A model generated the notes under the pieces. It was not told the origin of the DNA. It did no database searches and saw nothing but the letters and a program-made list of their open reading frames with translations. Both the position numbers and the translations under genes were made by a program. Below are positions 1 to 8,105 of a DNA stretch of 49,505 bases, in pieces. Position 1 is the first letter of the stretch. Every line of letters starts with the position of its first letter. Origin of the DNA: Bacteroidota bacterium (GTDB lineage Bacteria > Bacteroidota > Bacteroidia > Bacteroidales > CAIWKO01); NCBI GenBank assembly GCA_037133915.1, contig JBAXND010000030.1, positions 1-49,505 of the forward strand, read 5' to 3'.

Positions 1-260
1 GGGCGTTGGAAGTTTGAGAGCACCTGACTCTAGTACGAGAGGACCGAGTCGGACATGCCTCTAGTGTACCTGTTGTGACGCCAGTTGCACCGCAGGGTAG
101 CTACGCATGGATGAGATAAGCGCTGAAAGCATCTAAGTGCGAAACTCAGCTCAAGATGAGACTTCCTTTAAGGGCCGTTAGAGATTATGACGTTGATAGG
201 CCGTAGGTGTAAAGACAGTAATGTCAAAGCCGAGCGGTACTAATTGCCCGTAAGCTTTCT
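1..260 (+). rRNA. 23S ribosomal RNA, 3' end (partial)
   Basis: The window opens inside a large-subunit rRNA. The sarcin-ricin loop core AGTACGAGAGGACC lies at about 33-46 and is nearly invariant in bacteria. The conserved 3' block GGTACTAATTGCCCGTAAGC follows near 236-255. The 3' end is set by analogy at about 260 and could be off by several bases. A 5S rRNA follows after about 80 bases, so this is the tail of an rRNA operon read on the plus strand. Confidence 0.97.
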
Positions 261-339
261 GTATATTAAGTTTCTTTGCCGTTTGAACTATTGTATTTTC
301 TTTCTTTTATATGTCATTTCTATAAGGTATTTAAGACTT

Positions 340-450
340 TATGGTGACTTTAGCGGTGGTGTTCACCTCTTCCCTTTCCGAACAGAGTAGTTAAGCCCAC
401 CAGCGCAGATGGTACTATGTTAAATCATGGGAGAGTATGTCGTCGCCAAA
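340..450 (+). rRNA. 5S ribosomal RNA
   Basis: A 5S rRNA is supported by the conserved core CCGAACAGAGTAGTTAAGCC (about 378-397) and by pairing of the ends: TGGTGAC at 342-348 with GTCGCCA at 442-448 forms the terminal stem. Length of about 110 nt and position after 23S fit the family. It is followed directly by a strong intrinsic terminator. The exact ends are estimated from the stem. Confidence 0.95.
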
Positions 451-461
451 TTTTTCTTCAA

Positions 462-489
462 GCCCCGCAGTCCGCGGGGCTTTTTTTTT
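462..489 (+). terminator. Intrinsic terminator of the rRNA operon
   Basis: A perfect 7-bp GC-only stem (GCCCCGC 462-468, GCGGGGC 474-480) with a 5-base loop is followed by nine T residues (481-489). It lies just after the 5S rRNA. This is the clearest terminator in the window. Confidence 0.95.
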
Positions 490-548
490 GCCCCTGCGTT
501 TTATTTCCCTGCATTTTCTTCCCTCATCACCCTCCGATTTTAATATCA

Positions 549-580
549 TTGTTACAACATTTCCATTTTTATTACGTTTG
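549..580 (+). promoter_or_regulatory. Candidate Bacteroidota-type promoter for the 628 gene
   Basis: TTG at 549-551 is followed after 21 bases by TACGTTTG at 573-580, matching the Bacteroidota primary-sigma pattern TTG/TTTG-N19-21-TAnnTTTG. Transcription would start near 587, about 40 bases before the ATG at 628. This is a motif match only. Confidence 0.5.
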
Positions 581-627
581 TTGTTCGTCATATACGCTTA
601 TTTTATATTTTTATAAAAAATTCAGAT

Positions 628-1857
628 ATGAAACGATTTCTACTTTCCGCTATTGCTTCATTTATTCTTATTGCTCCGGCCGTTAATTCAATCCACGCTC
701 AAAATGCCGATACACTGAAACGTACCGTCGGGTTTTTCTTTTCCCCGGCCGCTACCGGCGTTCATGACCTCCGTGAATATCCTGCCCTGAATGCTAAAAT
801 GGATTTCGGTCTCACGGGCGGTTTTCGTACTACCTATAGTATTGGGCACGGTTTTTTTCTTGAAGGTGGTTTTACTCTTTCGAGCTGTGAGTGGAAGTAT
901 AAAGAGCCTAATTATTATTGGCTGTATGATTATTATGGCGGTTATACCTACATGGCTCCCCAAAGAGATGTTACCGAAAAATTCATCAGCATCTCTACAC
1001 CATTTCTTGCCGGGTACCGCACAACAAAAGGAGCCGTCAGGTTCGTTGGTCAGCTTGGATTTTCTTTTAACCTGCAACTACTAAGTATAAAAAAGTATGA
1101 AGACGATGGCAACCTTGGATATTACGCCGAAGGCAACCATGTAGACATAGCGTTCAGACCAAATCTGGGGGTAATGGCCCGTGCCGGCATCAGCCTTCCG
1201 TTTGCCAAAGGACGCTGCAGCATAGATTTGTTACCTACTGCACGTTATTCAACCATTACCTTTCACAGCGGAAAAATGGATATGCTGCAAACCGTCACCT
1301 CCGATTTCAGACCTTGGTCACTAGGCCTTGATGTTGGCTTTTCTCTAAAAATTAATGATAAGAAAAAAGTGACCTATGAACATCAGGATTATGGTCAATC
1401 TTATACGTTTGCCCCGGGAGGCGATTCAACTGTAAAAGAGAAACCCAGATCAGATTATTTCCGCAATTTCGTTTATATTGAGATGGCGGGTAATGGCGGC
1501 ATTTATTCCACCAACTATGAACGCACCGTTTATCATGGCCGGAAAATAGGTTTAAATGCTCGTGCCGGTTTTGGTATTCTGCCCGAGCATTATGCTTTTC
1601 CCATAGGCGTTAATTTAACCATTGGCGATACGCCCCGAAAATTTGAAATCGGACTGGGTACTACCTTCGAGAACTTTACACAGAACGGAAAATTCGGAGA
1701 GTCGGGCGATTTTAATATGAACGTAGTCCCAAGCATGGGCATCCGTATTGAGTCGCAACACCATTTCTTCTTCAGGGCATCGGTGATGGCTCATTATATT
1801 ATGACCTCAAGTGAACTCTGGCCCGGGATTGGTTTTGCTTTCGGAGGTGCGTTCTAA
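628..1857 (+). CDS. Outer-membrane beta-barrel protein, function unknown
   Basis: The 409-residue product starts with a Sec signal peptide (MKRFLLSAIASF..., cleavage probably after SIHA, about residue 24). It then shows alternating hydrophobic/aromatic beta-strand patterns typical of porin-like barrels. A central charged, proline-containing stretch (about residues 245-275) separates a larger N-terminal part from a C-terminal part of about 130 residues, which could be a second small barrel or the closing strands. The protein ends in Phe, as outer-membrane barrels often do. The ATG at 628 is preceded by a candidate promoter at 549-580. It has no specific family motif that I recognise, so substrate and role are not assigned. 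Confidence 0.8.
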   Translation: MKRFLLSAIASFILIAPAVNSIHAQNADTLKRTVGFFFSPAATGVHDLREYPALNAKMDFGLTGGFRTTYSIGHGFFLEGGFTLSSCEWKYKEPNYYWLYDYYGGYTYMAPQRDVTEKFISISTPFLAGYRTTKGAVRFVGQLGFSFNLQLLSIKKYEDDGNLGYYAEGNHVDIAFRPNLGVMARAGISLPFAKGRCSIDLLPTARYSTITFHSGKMDMLQTVTSDFRPWSLGLDVGFSLKINDKKKVTYEHQDYGQSYTFAPGGDSTVKEKPRSDYFRNFVYIEMAGNGGIYSTNYERTVYHGRKIGLNARAGFGILPEHYAFPIGVNLTIGDTPRKFEIGLGTTFENFTQNGKFGESGDFNMNVVPSMGIRIESQHHFFFRASVMAHYIMTSSELWPGIGFAFGGAF

Positions 1858-1868
1858 GTTTTGCAGAT

Positions 1869-2249
1869 ATGAAGTTAACAGAAGATCCTTCAGAGATTTT
1901 TTCCCGAATAAGGGAATTAATGAAAAAATATGCTCCTCCTTTTAACATAAGGATGAATACCAGCCGGAGTTTTGACCTCTGGATTGAAAAAGAGATTGAA
2001 GTTGCAGGAAAAATAAGACCCGAATTTTATTTTGGCGGTGTGGTTATACATGCAGGACACGTTGGCTTTTACCTGATGTCTATTTATATTGAACCGGCCG
2101 AAAAAGAAAAAATACCACAGGAACTTCTTAAAATGCTGTCGGGCAAATCATGTTTCAGGATTAAAAAACTGGATACGCATTTAGAAGTTCAGATAGAAAC
2201 AGCGCTCAGTGCTGCTTATAATTTTTACAAAAGAAATAACTGGTGCTGA
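1869..2249 (+). CDS. DUF1801 (YdhG-like) family protein
   Basis: This 126-residue cytoplasmic protein fits the DUF1801/YdhG family. The sequence shows the family pattern of a Gly-Phe-Tyr block (HVGFYLMSIYIEP, about residues 65-77), then L.GKSCFRIKKLD (about 90-102), then a C-terminal helix ending in NFYKRNNW. Family members are often compared with frataxin-like or iron-chaperone folds, but the molecular role is not settled. The gene follows the outer-membrane protein after 11 bases. Its stop codon overlaps the start of the next short frame (TGATG at 2247-2251), which suggests translational coupling with a small set of DNA-repair-like genes. Length is normal for the family. Confidence 0.8.
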   Translation: MKLTEDPSEIFSRIRELMKKYAPPFNIRMNTSRSFDLWIEKEIEVAGKIRPEFYFGGVVIHAGHVGFYLMSIYIEPAEKEKIPQELLKMLSGKSCFRIKKLDTHLEVQIETALSAAYNFYKRNNWC

Positions 2250-2371
2250 TGCCCGGACAATATAGTTCCATAATTGAGTCGCCTGTAGGCAGGCTTCAGG
2301 TAATCGCAGATAAAGAAAATATTCTGGAGGTTAGATTCGAAGAGTCTATTCTTACCGAAATCATCCACTGA
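2249..2371 (+). pseudogene. Truncated methylated-DNA--protein-cysteine methyltransferase N-terminus
   Basis: A 40-codon frame starts at the ATG overlapping the DUF1801 stop. It reads like the first part of Ogt/MGMT proteins: IIESPVGRLQVIADKENILE matches the usual start (ESPxGxLxVxxDexgL) of the N-terminal domain. It stops at 2369-2371, well before the catalytic PCHR region, and I found no continuation in other frames, because the next gene begins at once. It therefore looks like a remnant left by a deletion that removed the catalytic domain. It could still serve to couple translation of the downstream glycosylase. The homology rests on about 30 residues recognised by eye. Confidence 0.5.
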
Positions 2372-2383
2372 TTGCATTTTAGA

Positions 2384-2857
2384 ATGATTCGCTCCTTTAA
2401 TCCAATTGTAAATAAAAATTCCCGAGTGCTTATTCTCGGAACTATGCCGGGCAAGGAATCGCTGCGTGCCGGAGAATATTATGCCCATCCACGAAATGCA
2501 TTCTGGCAAATCATGTTTGACCTGGCTGGTGAAAATTTTTCGGACAGCTATGTTAGCAGGAAAAGATTGTTGTTGAATAATAATATTGCGTTGTGGGATG
2601 TGCTGGAATCGTGCGAACGTGCCAGCAGCCTCGATAGCGACATCCGTGATGAAGTACCGAATGATATCAGTTCATTGCTTAATAAACATCCTCTTATCCG
2701 GACAATCTTCTTTAACGGACAGCATGCTTCAAAACTCTTTAAGAAATATAATCCGGAAATTGTCCTTGCACAATACACCCTGCCATCTACAAGCCCTGCT
2801 CATGCAGTGCCTCTTTCGCGCAAAGCAGAACAGTGGAGGATTATTTCTGGAGTTTGA
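2384..2857 (+). CDS. Hypoxanthine/uracil-DNA glycosylase-like protein (MUG/UDG superfamily)
   Basis: This is a DNA-deoxyinosine or uracil glycosylase-like protein of 157 residues that should remove deaminated bases from DNA. The UDG-superfamily motif A region is clear (VLILGTMPGKESL, about residues 15-27), followed by YYAHPRNAFW (about 33-42), IALWDVLESCER, TIFFNGQHASKLF and the C-terminal LPSTSPAHA that contributes to the DNA-intercalation loop. I chose the ATG at 2384. A TTG at 2372 would add four residues and overlaps the preceding stop. The gene sits behind the Ogt remnant, so the pair may once have formed a small DNA-repair operon. The family is usually about 160-170 residues, so this copy looks complete. 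Confidence 0.82.
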   Translation: MIRSFNPIVNKNSRVLILGTMPGKESLRAGEYYAHPRNAFWQIMFDLAGENFSDSYVSRKRLLLNNNIALWDVLESCERASSLDSDIRDEVPNDISSLLNKHPLIRTIFFNGQHASKLFKKYNPEIVLAQYTLPSTSPAHAVPLSRKAEQWRIISGV

Positions 2858-2895
2858 AGTGCCTGAAGTTGAAATTTTCAAATCCCCAACCCCCA

Positions 2896-4230
2896 TTATC
2901 CTACAACCAGGAGCAGAATAGATAAAATATCAATAATGATCAGCGTGAGCGATATCTCTTTAAACTTTCCGCATACTACTTTCAAAATGGTCCAGCTCAG
3001 GAATCCCCAGATAATGCCCTGTGTGATGGAATAACTCAAAGGAATCAATATCATTGCCAGAAAACACGGGATGGCATCGTCGTATTTTTTCCAGTTGATG
3101 TTCAGCACAGGCTTCATCATAAAAACGCCGACAAGCACAAGTACCGGCGCCGTAGCAATCGACGGAATCATTGACAGCAGCGGTGAAAAGAACATAAATG
3201 GAATGAACAGCAGTCCGGCTACGACCGCCGTAAGCCCGGTACGACCTCCTGCCAGCACACCTGAAGCCGACTCAATATAAGCAGTTCCGGATGTTGTGCC
3301 CAGTATTCCGGATAAGCCCGTTGCAACCGAATCAACAACCAGGGATTGTTTGATGTTGCGGGGTTCACCGTTTTTGTCAACAATCTCGGCCGCTTCGGCA
3401 ACACCCACGAAAGTCGAAAGGCTGTCGAACATATCGGTAAACAATACCGCGAAAATGACAGGCCAGACGGCAAGTTTTAAAGAATTTACAAAGTCAAGTT
3501 TGAATAACAGACTGAAATCGGGTGCAGCGAAAAATCCTTTCCATGTAACAAGTGTTGCAATGCCATGATTGGCGGCTGATACATTGCCCCAGAGCCGCCC
3601 TATGGGAATGCTTAATACGGTCGTAATAATGATTCCGAGTATGAGTGCGCCCTTCACTTTTTTTACCGAAAGAATGGCTGTTATAATAAGACCGGCAAGA
3701 AATGTGATGATACCTGCATTCATGCTGCTGATTCCAATAATCGGAGGCTTATTGATAATAAAGCCCGCGTTTGTAAATCCTATAAATGCAATGAAAATCC
3801 CGATACCACATGCTACGGCATAACGCAGCTGTTTTGGGATGGCTTTTACAATGAGTGTCCGGATGTTGAATATAGAAAGTATGAAGAACAACACGCCCGC
3901 CCAAAAAAGTGCACCCAGCGCAACTTCAACCTTTACACCCATTCCCAGTACCACAGCATACGTAAAGAAGGCATTCAGACCCATGCCGGGAGCTACCAAT
4001 ATTGGGTTGTTTGCATAAAGTCCCATCATGATTGTGCAGAACGCGCTTAATATAACGGTTGCCGTAAGCACTGCAGGAAAAGGCATTCCCGTGGCACTCA
4101 CTATTGCCGGATTGACAACAATAATATACATGGCCGCCACAAAGGTGGTAATGCCTGCCAGCAGTTCGGTGCGGATGCTTGTATTGTTTTGTTTGAGTTT
4201 AAAGAATTGTGCGATTCCCATTACTTTCAT
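2896..4230 (-). CDS. NCS2 family purine permease (guanine/hypoxanthine/adenine type)
   Basis: A 444-residue inner-membrane transporter of the AzgA-like branch of the NCS2 (nucleobase:cation symporter 2) family, probably importing hypoxanthine, guanine or adenine with protons. The start MGIAQFFKLKQNNTSIRTE followed by LLAGITTFVAAMYIIVVNP is typical. Other family marks are APGMGLNAFFTY (near residue 80), LFTDMFDSLSTFVGVAEAA (near 255-275) and GTTSGTAYIESASGVLAGGRTG (near 305-326), plus about 12-14 hydrophobic helices. Length is normal. It is convergent with the glycosylase gene, with 38 bases between them. Substrate choice within the purines cannot be told from sequence here. Confidence 0.93.
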   Translation of the reverse strand: MKVMGIAQFFKLKQNNTSIRTELLAGITTFVAAMYIIVVNPAIVSATGMPFPAVLTATVILSAFCTIMMGLYANNPILVAPGMGLNAFFTYAVVLGMGVKVEVALGALFWAGVLFFILSIFNIRTLIVKAIPKQLRYAVACGIGIFIAFIGFTNAGFIINKPPIIGISSMNAGIITFLAGLIITAILSVKKVKGALILGIIITTVLSIPIGRLWGNVSAANHGIATLVTWKGFFAAPDFSLLFKLDFVNSLKLAVWPVIFAVLFTDMFDSLSTFVGVAEAAEIVDKNGEPRNIKQSLVVDSVATGLSGILGTTSGTAYIESASGVLAGGRTGLTAVVAGLLFIPFMFFSPLLSMIPSIATAPVLVLVGVFMMKPVLNINWKKYDDAIPCFLAMILIPLSYSITQGIIWGFLSWTILKVVCGKFKEISLTLIIIDILSILLLVVG

Positions 4231-4397
4231 GATTTAATATGTGTAAAGCTATTTTGTAAACCTTCAATGCGAATAATTTTATGAAACAAACTGCGTTTCT
4301 CTATTAATTGGTTCATGATAAGAGGCAGGACAAAAATATTAATATTATCAAAAAGACGTTTTTTTTTGTAGTTTTATACTGAAATAATTGCTGCATA

Positions 4398-5060
4398 ATG
4401 AAGATATTGAAGGACAGCCTGCTATTATTATTACTGATTTCGGCTATAGTGCTGTATTCTTGTAAGAAGAAAGCAAACGAACTGGTGGTGCGCGGTAAAA
4501 TTTTTGATCCGAACACGAATGCATATGTTGAAGGGGCAAAAGTAAAATTGCTGGCAAGCAAGGTCGAATCGGGTATTTATAATTCAAACTATACTGAAGT
4601 GTCGTCCGTGCTGACGGATTCCGATGGCAATTTTTCTTTTGATTTTACGGAGGCGAAAGTTGCCGGATATCGTATTACTGTGACTAAAGACAGATATTTT
4701 GGATATAGTGAGGACATTAATTCAGATCAGATAGTTTCAGGGACAGCTTTTTCTCCAACGTATTCTATTTATCCGGAGGGTTATGTGAAGCTTGAAATCG
4801 AGAATTTTGTTTCATATGACAGCCTCGATAATGTCACATATTCATTTACAAGCGGATATACCGAATGTGACGGATGCTGCGACAATACGCTGTTTCATGG
4901 TGCAGGTGCTGCCTTTCACGATACCCTGATTTGTTTGACACGGGGCAATCAGAATGTAAGTGTTGCGTGGAATGTTACCAAACATAATATTACGACACTT
5001 CACAGCGACACATTTTACTGCAATGCCTTTGATACTGTTTACTACAAAATAAATTATTAG
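4398..5060 (+). CDS. Putative lipoprotein with a carboxypeptidase-regulatory-like domain
   Basis: The 220-residue product has a lipoprotein signal ending in the lipobox LYSC, with Cys22 followed by KKK. A beta-sandwich segment follows (about residues 28-90: VVRGKIFDPNTNAYVEGAKV ... LTDSDGNFSF), the pattern of carboxypeptidase-regulatory-like or transthyretin-like domains of Bacteroidota envelope proteins. The C-terminal part contains a CDGCCDN cluster (about 155-161) and has no family that I recognise. It probably sits in the periplasm or at the outer membrane. It stands alone between the divergent permease gene and the DUF2520 operon. Function unknown. Confidence 0.72.
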   Translation: MKILKDSLLLLLLISAIVLYSCKKKANELVVRGKIFDPNTNAYVEGAKVKLLASKVESGIYNSNYTEVSSVLTDSDGNFSFDFTEAKVAGYRITVTKDRYFGYSEDINSDQIVSGTAFSPTYSIYPEGYVKLEIENFVSYDSLDNVTYSFTSGYTECDGCCDNTLFHGAGAAFHDTLICLTRGNQNVSVAWNVTKHNITTLHSDTFYCNAFDTVYYKINY

Positions 5061-5072
5061 AACCGCCCCCGA

Positions 5073-5103
5073 TTTTGTGAATGTGTAAAATGTCCTACCT
5101 TTG
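5073..5103 (+). promoter_or_regulatory. Candidate promoter of the DUF2520-KdsC-UbiA-Maf operon
   Basis: TTTTG at 5073-5077 and TACCTTTG at 5096-5103 with an 18-base spacer, one base short of the usual 19-21. Predicted start of transcription is about 25 bases before the ATG at 5136. Confidence 0.5.
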
Positions 5104-5135
5104 CTTACCGCTATAAGGAAAGAAGAAATCTGGAA

Positions 5136-5933
5136 ATGAATATACCGGAAATAAAAACAGTCACTGTAATTGGTGCAGGGAATGTGGCAACGCACCTTGC
5201 AAAGGCTTTGCTGGGCTCCGGAAAAGTAATCAACTGCGTTTACAGCCGTACTCAGGATTCTGCGGTGTATCTTGCTTCACGGGTATCTGCGAAAGCAATT
5301 ACACAATTATCTCAATTGCCTGCAGATTCCGACCTGTATATCATTGCTCTGCCTGATGCTGTTGTTCCGTCAGTAATCAGCAGTATTCACCTTGACGGAA
5401 ATCTGATTGTTCACACTTCAGGAACATTGGCAGCTGATATTCTGGCGAATGTTTCCGAAAATTACGGTGTCTTTTATCCGTTTCAAACCTTTTCAATCGG
5501 TCGTGCGCTTGATTTCAGACATGTGCCGGTTTGCATTGAGTCACCGAAGAAAGAAAATGAAGTCCGCTTAACCGAACTCGCACAAGAGATTACTTCTTCG
5601 GTCAGCCTTGTTACTTCTGAGAAGCGTGCGTTATTGCATGTTGCGGGCGTATTCGCGTGTAATTTTACCAATCTGAATTATGTGATTGCCGAAGAAATAC
5701 TTCGTGAAAATAACATTTCGTTCGACCTCATCAAACCACTTATTCGCGAAACAGCATCAAAGGTAATGGGGATAAGCCCACTGAAAGTTCAGACAGGACC
5801 GGCAGTGCGTGAAGACAGAGCCATCATGGATAAGCATGTTGAATTGCTTGCTTCAAAACCTGAATATGCATCACTGTATAACACACTCAGCAAATTGATT
5901 ATTAAAAAAAAGAATGATAATGGGCAATTATAA
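5136..5933 (+). CDS. Rossmann-like and DUF2520 domain protein
   Basis: This 265-residue protein has an N-terminal NAD(P)-binding Rossmann domain with the glycine-rich loop VIGAGNVATHLAKAL (about residues 11-25). The middle VFYPFQTFSIGRALDF (about 110-125) and an all-helical C-terminal DUF2520 domain follow (HVAGVFACNFTNLNYVIAEE, about 168-187). The family resembles ketopantoate reductases and F420-dependent NADP reductases, but the reaction is not established. In many Bacteroidota it is located next to KdsC-like and Maf genes, as here. Its 3' end overlaps the KdsC-like gene by 20 bases, so the two are probably cotranscribed. Confidence 0.88.
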   Translation: MNIPEIKTVTVIGAGNVATHLAKALLGSGKVINCVYSRTQDSAVYLASRVSAKAITQLSQLPADSDLYIIALPDAVVPSVISSIHLDGNLIVHTSGTLAADILANVSENYGVFYPFQTFSIGRALDFRHVPVCIESPKKENEVRLTELAQEITSSVSLVTSEKRALLHVAGVFACNFTNLNYVIAEEILRENNISFDLIKPLIRETASKVMGISPLKVQTGPAVREDRAIMDKHVELLASKPEYASLYNTLSKLIIKKKNDNGQL

Positions 5934-6441
5934 AGAGCGTTTAAAAAATATAACCACATTTATACTCGATTACGATGGTGTGCTGAGTGATGGGAATATA
6001 CTGGTGCTTGAATCGGGCGAACAGGTTCGTACAGGATGGGTGAAAGACGGATATGCACTGCACCACGCCCTGAAAAGAGGCTACCGGGTTGCCATTATTT
6101 CCGGCGGAACATCGCCTGCCATTGCAAAAAGATGCCAATCGATTGGGATTACCGATATTTTTACCGGAGTGACAAATAAAATTCTGGTGTTTGATGAATA
6201 CCTGAAACGTGAGAAAATCACTGCGGATGAAGTGTTGTATATTGGCGATGATATCCCTGATTATAAAGTAATGCAGCAGGTGGGCGTGGCGGTTTGTCCG
6301 GCTGATGCCGCTGAGGAAATAAAAAGTATTGCAACCTATATTTCCGCATTTGGCGGCGGTTTTGGTTGTGTCCGCGATGTTGTGGAGCAAGTACTCAAAG
6401 TGCGCAACGACTGGATGACCGATGATGCTTTTGACTGGTAG
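5914..6441 (+). CDS. KdsC-like HAD phosphatase (3-deoxy-D-manno-octulosonate 8-phosphate phosphatase type)
   Basis: A 175-residue HAD-superfamily phosphatase of the KdsC type, expected to dephosphorylate Kdo-8-phosphate in lipopolysaccharide core synthesis in the cytoplasm. Motif I is DYDGVLSDG (Asp19 and Asp21), motif II is IISGG (about residue 60), and the C-terminal metal-binding motif is IGDDIPDYKVM (about 109-119). These, and the short capless length, match KdsC. The frame begins ATG ATA ATG, so translation may start at 5914 or 5920. It overlaps the DUF2520 gene. No KdsA or KdsB gene is nearby, so the exact sugar phosphate is inferred. Confidence 0.88.
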   Translation: MIMGNYKERLKNITTFILDYDGVLSDGNILVLESGEQVRTGWVKDGYALHHALKRGYRVAIISGGTSPAIAKRCQSIGITDIFTGVTNKILVFDEYLKREKITADEVLYIGDDIPDYKVMQQVGVAVCPADAAEEIKSIATYISAFGGGFGCVRDVVEQVLKVRNDWMTDDAFDW

Positions 6442-6557
6442 AGAACAATAATAATTAATAATGCTGATTCATACCATCCTTGTTACTTCATAGACTTTAT
6501 GACTTTAAACTTCCGATTTATTGTACTAACTACTAACGACTAAATACTAAATACTAA
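6442..6557. repeat. AT-rich intergenic tract with short iterations
   Basis: The 116-base gap ends with iterated ACTAACTACTAACGACTAAA-type text (about 6525-6556). Similar simple iterations occur in the gaps near 22520, 33200 and 37110. No gene is seen in it. Confidence 0.5.
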
Positions 6558-7496
6558 TTGAATTCATATCTTAAAATAGTCCGTCCGCTGAACCTGCTCA
6601 TTATTGCAGTAAGTATGTTTATGGTTCGGCATTATTTAATCGCGCCCTTCCTGAAAGCGGCACACAGCCCTTTGCAAATGGGTAATATCGCTTTTATACT
6701 GCTTGTAATTTCAATCGTATTATTGGCTGCGGGAGGTTATATTATAAATGATTATTACGATGCGGAAATTGACAAAATAAACCGACCCGATGATGTGATT
6801 GTTGGGCGCAGTATTCCGATGCGTACTGCCTCTAATATGCATCTTGCACTGAGTGCCGTGGCTGTGCTTATAGGCTTTTATTGCGGATGGAGCGTTGGCT
6901 CTTTCAAACTTGGCTTTGTTCAGTTTATTATTGCAATGGTTCTTTATTATTACGCATTAAAATACAAGCGAATGCTGATAACCGGTAATCTGGTTGTTGC
7001 TCTGATTACGTCTTCCGCAATTGTGTTAGTTTGGCTGTTCGAGTTTTTTGCTATCAAGAATAATGGAATTGTGTTTGGAAACATGATAGGGAATTTTGGA
7101 AATATCAACATCTTTGTTTTTGGGATGACGCTTTTTGCTTTTCTTATATGTTTTATCAGAGAAGTGGTAAAAGATATGGAAGATATTGCGGGTGATGAGG
7201 CATGTGGATGCCACAGCATTCCTGTTGTGTACGGAATCTCTAAGTCGAAAAAAATACTAGTGGTGATGGTTGGGGTGCTGATGTTGTTTACTGTATTTGT
7301 GCAGGTCCTTTTATTTCGCTGGCACTATAATATTGCTTCATCTTATTTTTTTCTGATACACGCGCTGAATATTTACCTCCTTCTTAAACTGCGAAATGCA
7401 CAATCTCAAACCGATTTCCACTTTATGAGTACGGTAATGAAGATTATTATGTTGGCCGGCTTACTCTCGATGCAAATGCTTTATATAAACTTTTAA
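6558..7496 (+). CDS. UbiA-family prenyltransferase (geranylgeranylglycerol-phosphate type)
   Basis: A 312-residue membrane prenyltransferase with about eight or nine hydrophobic helices. The first Asp-rich motif NDYYDAEIDKINRPDD is at residues 64-79 and the second, KDMEDIAGDEACG, is near 208-220. These bind the Mg2+-diphosphate of the isoprenoid donor. Bacteroidota members in this context are usually named geranylgeranylglycerol-phosphate geranylgeranyltransferase, but the acceptor cannot be decided from sequence. The only start that keeps the conserved N-terminal YLKIVRPLN is the TTG at 6558; the first ATG would remove about 20 residues. It is 6 bases upstream of maf, forming an operon. Confidence 0.87.
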   Translation: MNSYLKIVRPLNLLIIAVSMFMVRHYLIAPFLKAAHSPLQMGNIAFILLVISIVLLAAGGYIINDYYDAEIDKINRPDDVIVGRSIPMRTASNMHLALSAVAVLIGFYCGWSVGSFKLGFVQFIIAMVLYYYALKYKRMLITGNLVVALITSSAIVLVWLFEFFAIKNNGIVFGNMIGNFGNINIFVFGMTLFAFLICFIREVVKDMEDIAGDEACGCHSIPVVYGISKSKKILVVMVGVLMLFTVFVQVLLFRWHYNIASSYFFLIHALNIYLLLKLRNAQSQTDFHFMSTVMKIIMLAGLLSMQMLYINF

Positions 7497-7502
7497 CCGC
7501 GC

Positions 7503-8099
7503 ATGCTACAGGAAAAACTCAGAGATTATCGTATTATTCTTGCATCACAATCGCCCCGAAGGCAAATGCTGCTCGCCGGTCTTGATTTAAAATTTGAAAT
7601 TATTCCCCGTGAAGTTGAAGAGGTATTTCCGGCCGAATTAAAGCGCGAAGAAATTGTGCTTCATTTGTGCCGGCTCAAAGCCGATGCTTTTCACGAATCG
7701 GAAATGGATGATAAAACGCTTATTCTAACGGCTGATACCATTGTGTGGCTCAATGATCATGTGCTGGGCAAGCCGTCGTCGCGCGAAGACGCCATTGATA
7801 TGCTAAAGCAGATATCGGGCAACAAGCACATTGTATATACCGGTGTTTGTATTAAAACAAAGCACAAAAGTGCCGTGTTTTTTGCACAGTCGGAGGTTAC
7901 ATTCCGTGAGTTGAATGAAAAAGAAATTACATGGTATGTCGATAATTATTCGCCCATGGATAAGGCTGGCGCGTATGGCATTCAGGAATGGATTGGTTAC
8001 GTCGGCATTCAGCGCATTGAGGGCAGTTATTACAACGTTATGGGTCTGCCTACACAAAAATTATACGTGGAGTTGACGAAGTTTCTGGAGGAAAAATAG
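7503..8099 (+). CDS. maf: Maf-like nucleoside triphosphate pyrophosphatase
   Basis: A 198-residue Maf/HAM1-fold enzyme that hydrolyses non-canonical or surplus nucleoside triphosphates to monophosphates and is linked to division control in some bacteria. The signature LASQSPRRQMLL is at residues 13-24. It is followed by the conserved LKADAF block, ILTADTIVWL with the catalytic Asp (about residues 75-84), LGKPSSREDAIDML and the C-terminal YGIQEW...IEGSYYNVMGLP. Length is normal. It is the last gene of the four-gene plus-strand operon and is convergent with the next gene, with only 6 bases between the stops. Confidence 0.94.
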   Translation: MLQEKLRDYRIILASQSPRRQMLLAGLDLKFEIIPREVEEVFPAELKREEIVLHLCRLKADAFHESEMDDKTLILTADTIVWLNDHVLGKPSSREDAIDMLKQISGNKHIVYTGVCIKTKHKSAVFFAQSEVTFRELNEKEITWYVDNYSPMDKAGAYGIQEWIGYVGIQRIEGSYYNVMGLPTQKLYVELTKFLEEK

Positions 8100-8105
8100 T
8101 CCAAA

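Noticed and set aside
417..686. Open frame of 89 codons over the 5S rRNA 3' end and its terminator
   Set aside because: It covers the 5S end, the terminator stem and T-run, and the promoter of the next gene, and its translation is rich in Cys/Phe runs. It is chance.
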